A stretch of 13,376 bases of DNA from Planctomycetota bacterium (GTDB lineage Bacteria > Planctomycetota > Phycisphaerae > Sedimentisphaerales > Anaerobacaceae). Below, one piece after another: positions 13,318 to 13,376 of the stretch. Every line of letters starts with the position of its first letter. The first letter of the stretch is position 1. The DNA is taken from positions 1 to 13,376 of the forward strand of contig QNBZ01000010.1 of NCBI GenBank assembly GCA_003644295.1, written 5' to 3'. The position numbers were made by a program, and so were the translations under genes. A model generated the notes under the pieces. It saw nothing but the letters and a program-made list of their open reading frames with translations. It searched no databases and had not been told where the DNA came from.

Positions 13318-13376
13318 TTTGCCGGCAAAAAGATTTTGGTTATGGGGCTGGGACGGTTCGGCGGGGGCGTCGATGT
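13297..13376 (+). CDS. murD: MurD-like Mur ligase, N-terminal fragment (cut by window end)
   Basis: Only 26 codons are inside the window. FAGKKILVMGLGRFGGGVDV looks like the Rossmann-type N-terminus of UDP-N-acetylmuramoyl-L-alanine:D-glutamate ligase, the cytoplasmic enzyme that adds D-Glu to the peptidoglycan precursor. The glycine-rich GLGRFGGG would bind the UDP part of the substrate. ATG 13297 is the only standard in-frame start after the upstream stop at 13258. No Shine-Dalgarno is visible, and the first seven residues are encoded by a heptad repeat. Another nucleotide-binding protein is possible because so little is seen. Confidence 0.6.
   Translation, partial: MRDTKYEFAGKKILVMGLGRFGGGVD

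Overview
The window looks like chromosomal DNA of an uncultured, probably anaerobic bacterium of moderate GC. A member of the Planctomycetota (Phycisphaerae-like) is my best guess. The hints are a trigger factor followed by two ClpP paralogues, a ThiD2-ThiE fusion, a long group-2 type PyrF, a multidomain MetF/methyltransferase protein, and a MurD-like start reading GLGRFGGGV. This is inference from protein style; there is no rRNA here to confirm it.

Layout. Positions 1-124 hold a promoter and tRNA-Gly(GCC). A nested inverted repeat follows. Next come four + strand genes: trigger factor (tig), clpP1, clpP2 and a small lipoprotein that overlaps the end of clpP2. They abut, stop against stop, a long - strand gene encoding a fusion of methylenetetrahydrofolate reductase, a Cys-rich MetV-like module and a pterin-binding methyltransferase. 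A gene-poor stretch (about 6085-6625) separates it from a - strand ThiD2-ThiE fusion. A 525-base intergenic region (7676-8200) with a row of strong hairpins follows. Then come three - strand genes: an LTA-synthase-like membrane transferase, a GH130 mannoside phosphorylase/hydrolase and a single-pass membrane protein. A divergent promoter region leads into + strand pyrF, a possible tiny membrane ORF, and the first 26 codons of a MurD-like gene cut by the window edge.

How the genes fit together. tig-clpP1-clpP2 is a protein quality-control cluster. Its usual partner clpX is not in view. ClpP2 has Asn at the catalytic Asp position, which suggests a mixed ClpP1/ClpP2 barrel. The folate fusion could carry C1 units from methylene- to methyl-tetrahydrofolate and on to a corrinoid acceptor. 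The transferase and the GH130 enzyme are probably one transcription unit concerned with surface glycans or their turnover.

Most unusual signal. At least seven short arrays with an exact 7-base period, from about six sequence families, lie at gene boundaries and never in the middle of a gene. Some have been absorbed into coding sequence: one encodes part of the lipoprotein signal peptide, one supplies the MurD-like start codon and first residues, one fills the gap between clpP1 and clpP2, and one begins inside the pyrF stop codon. I could not confirm how widespread they are in the genome.
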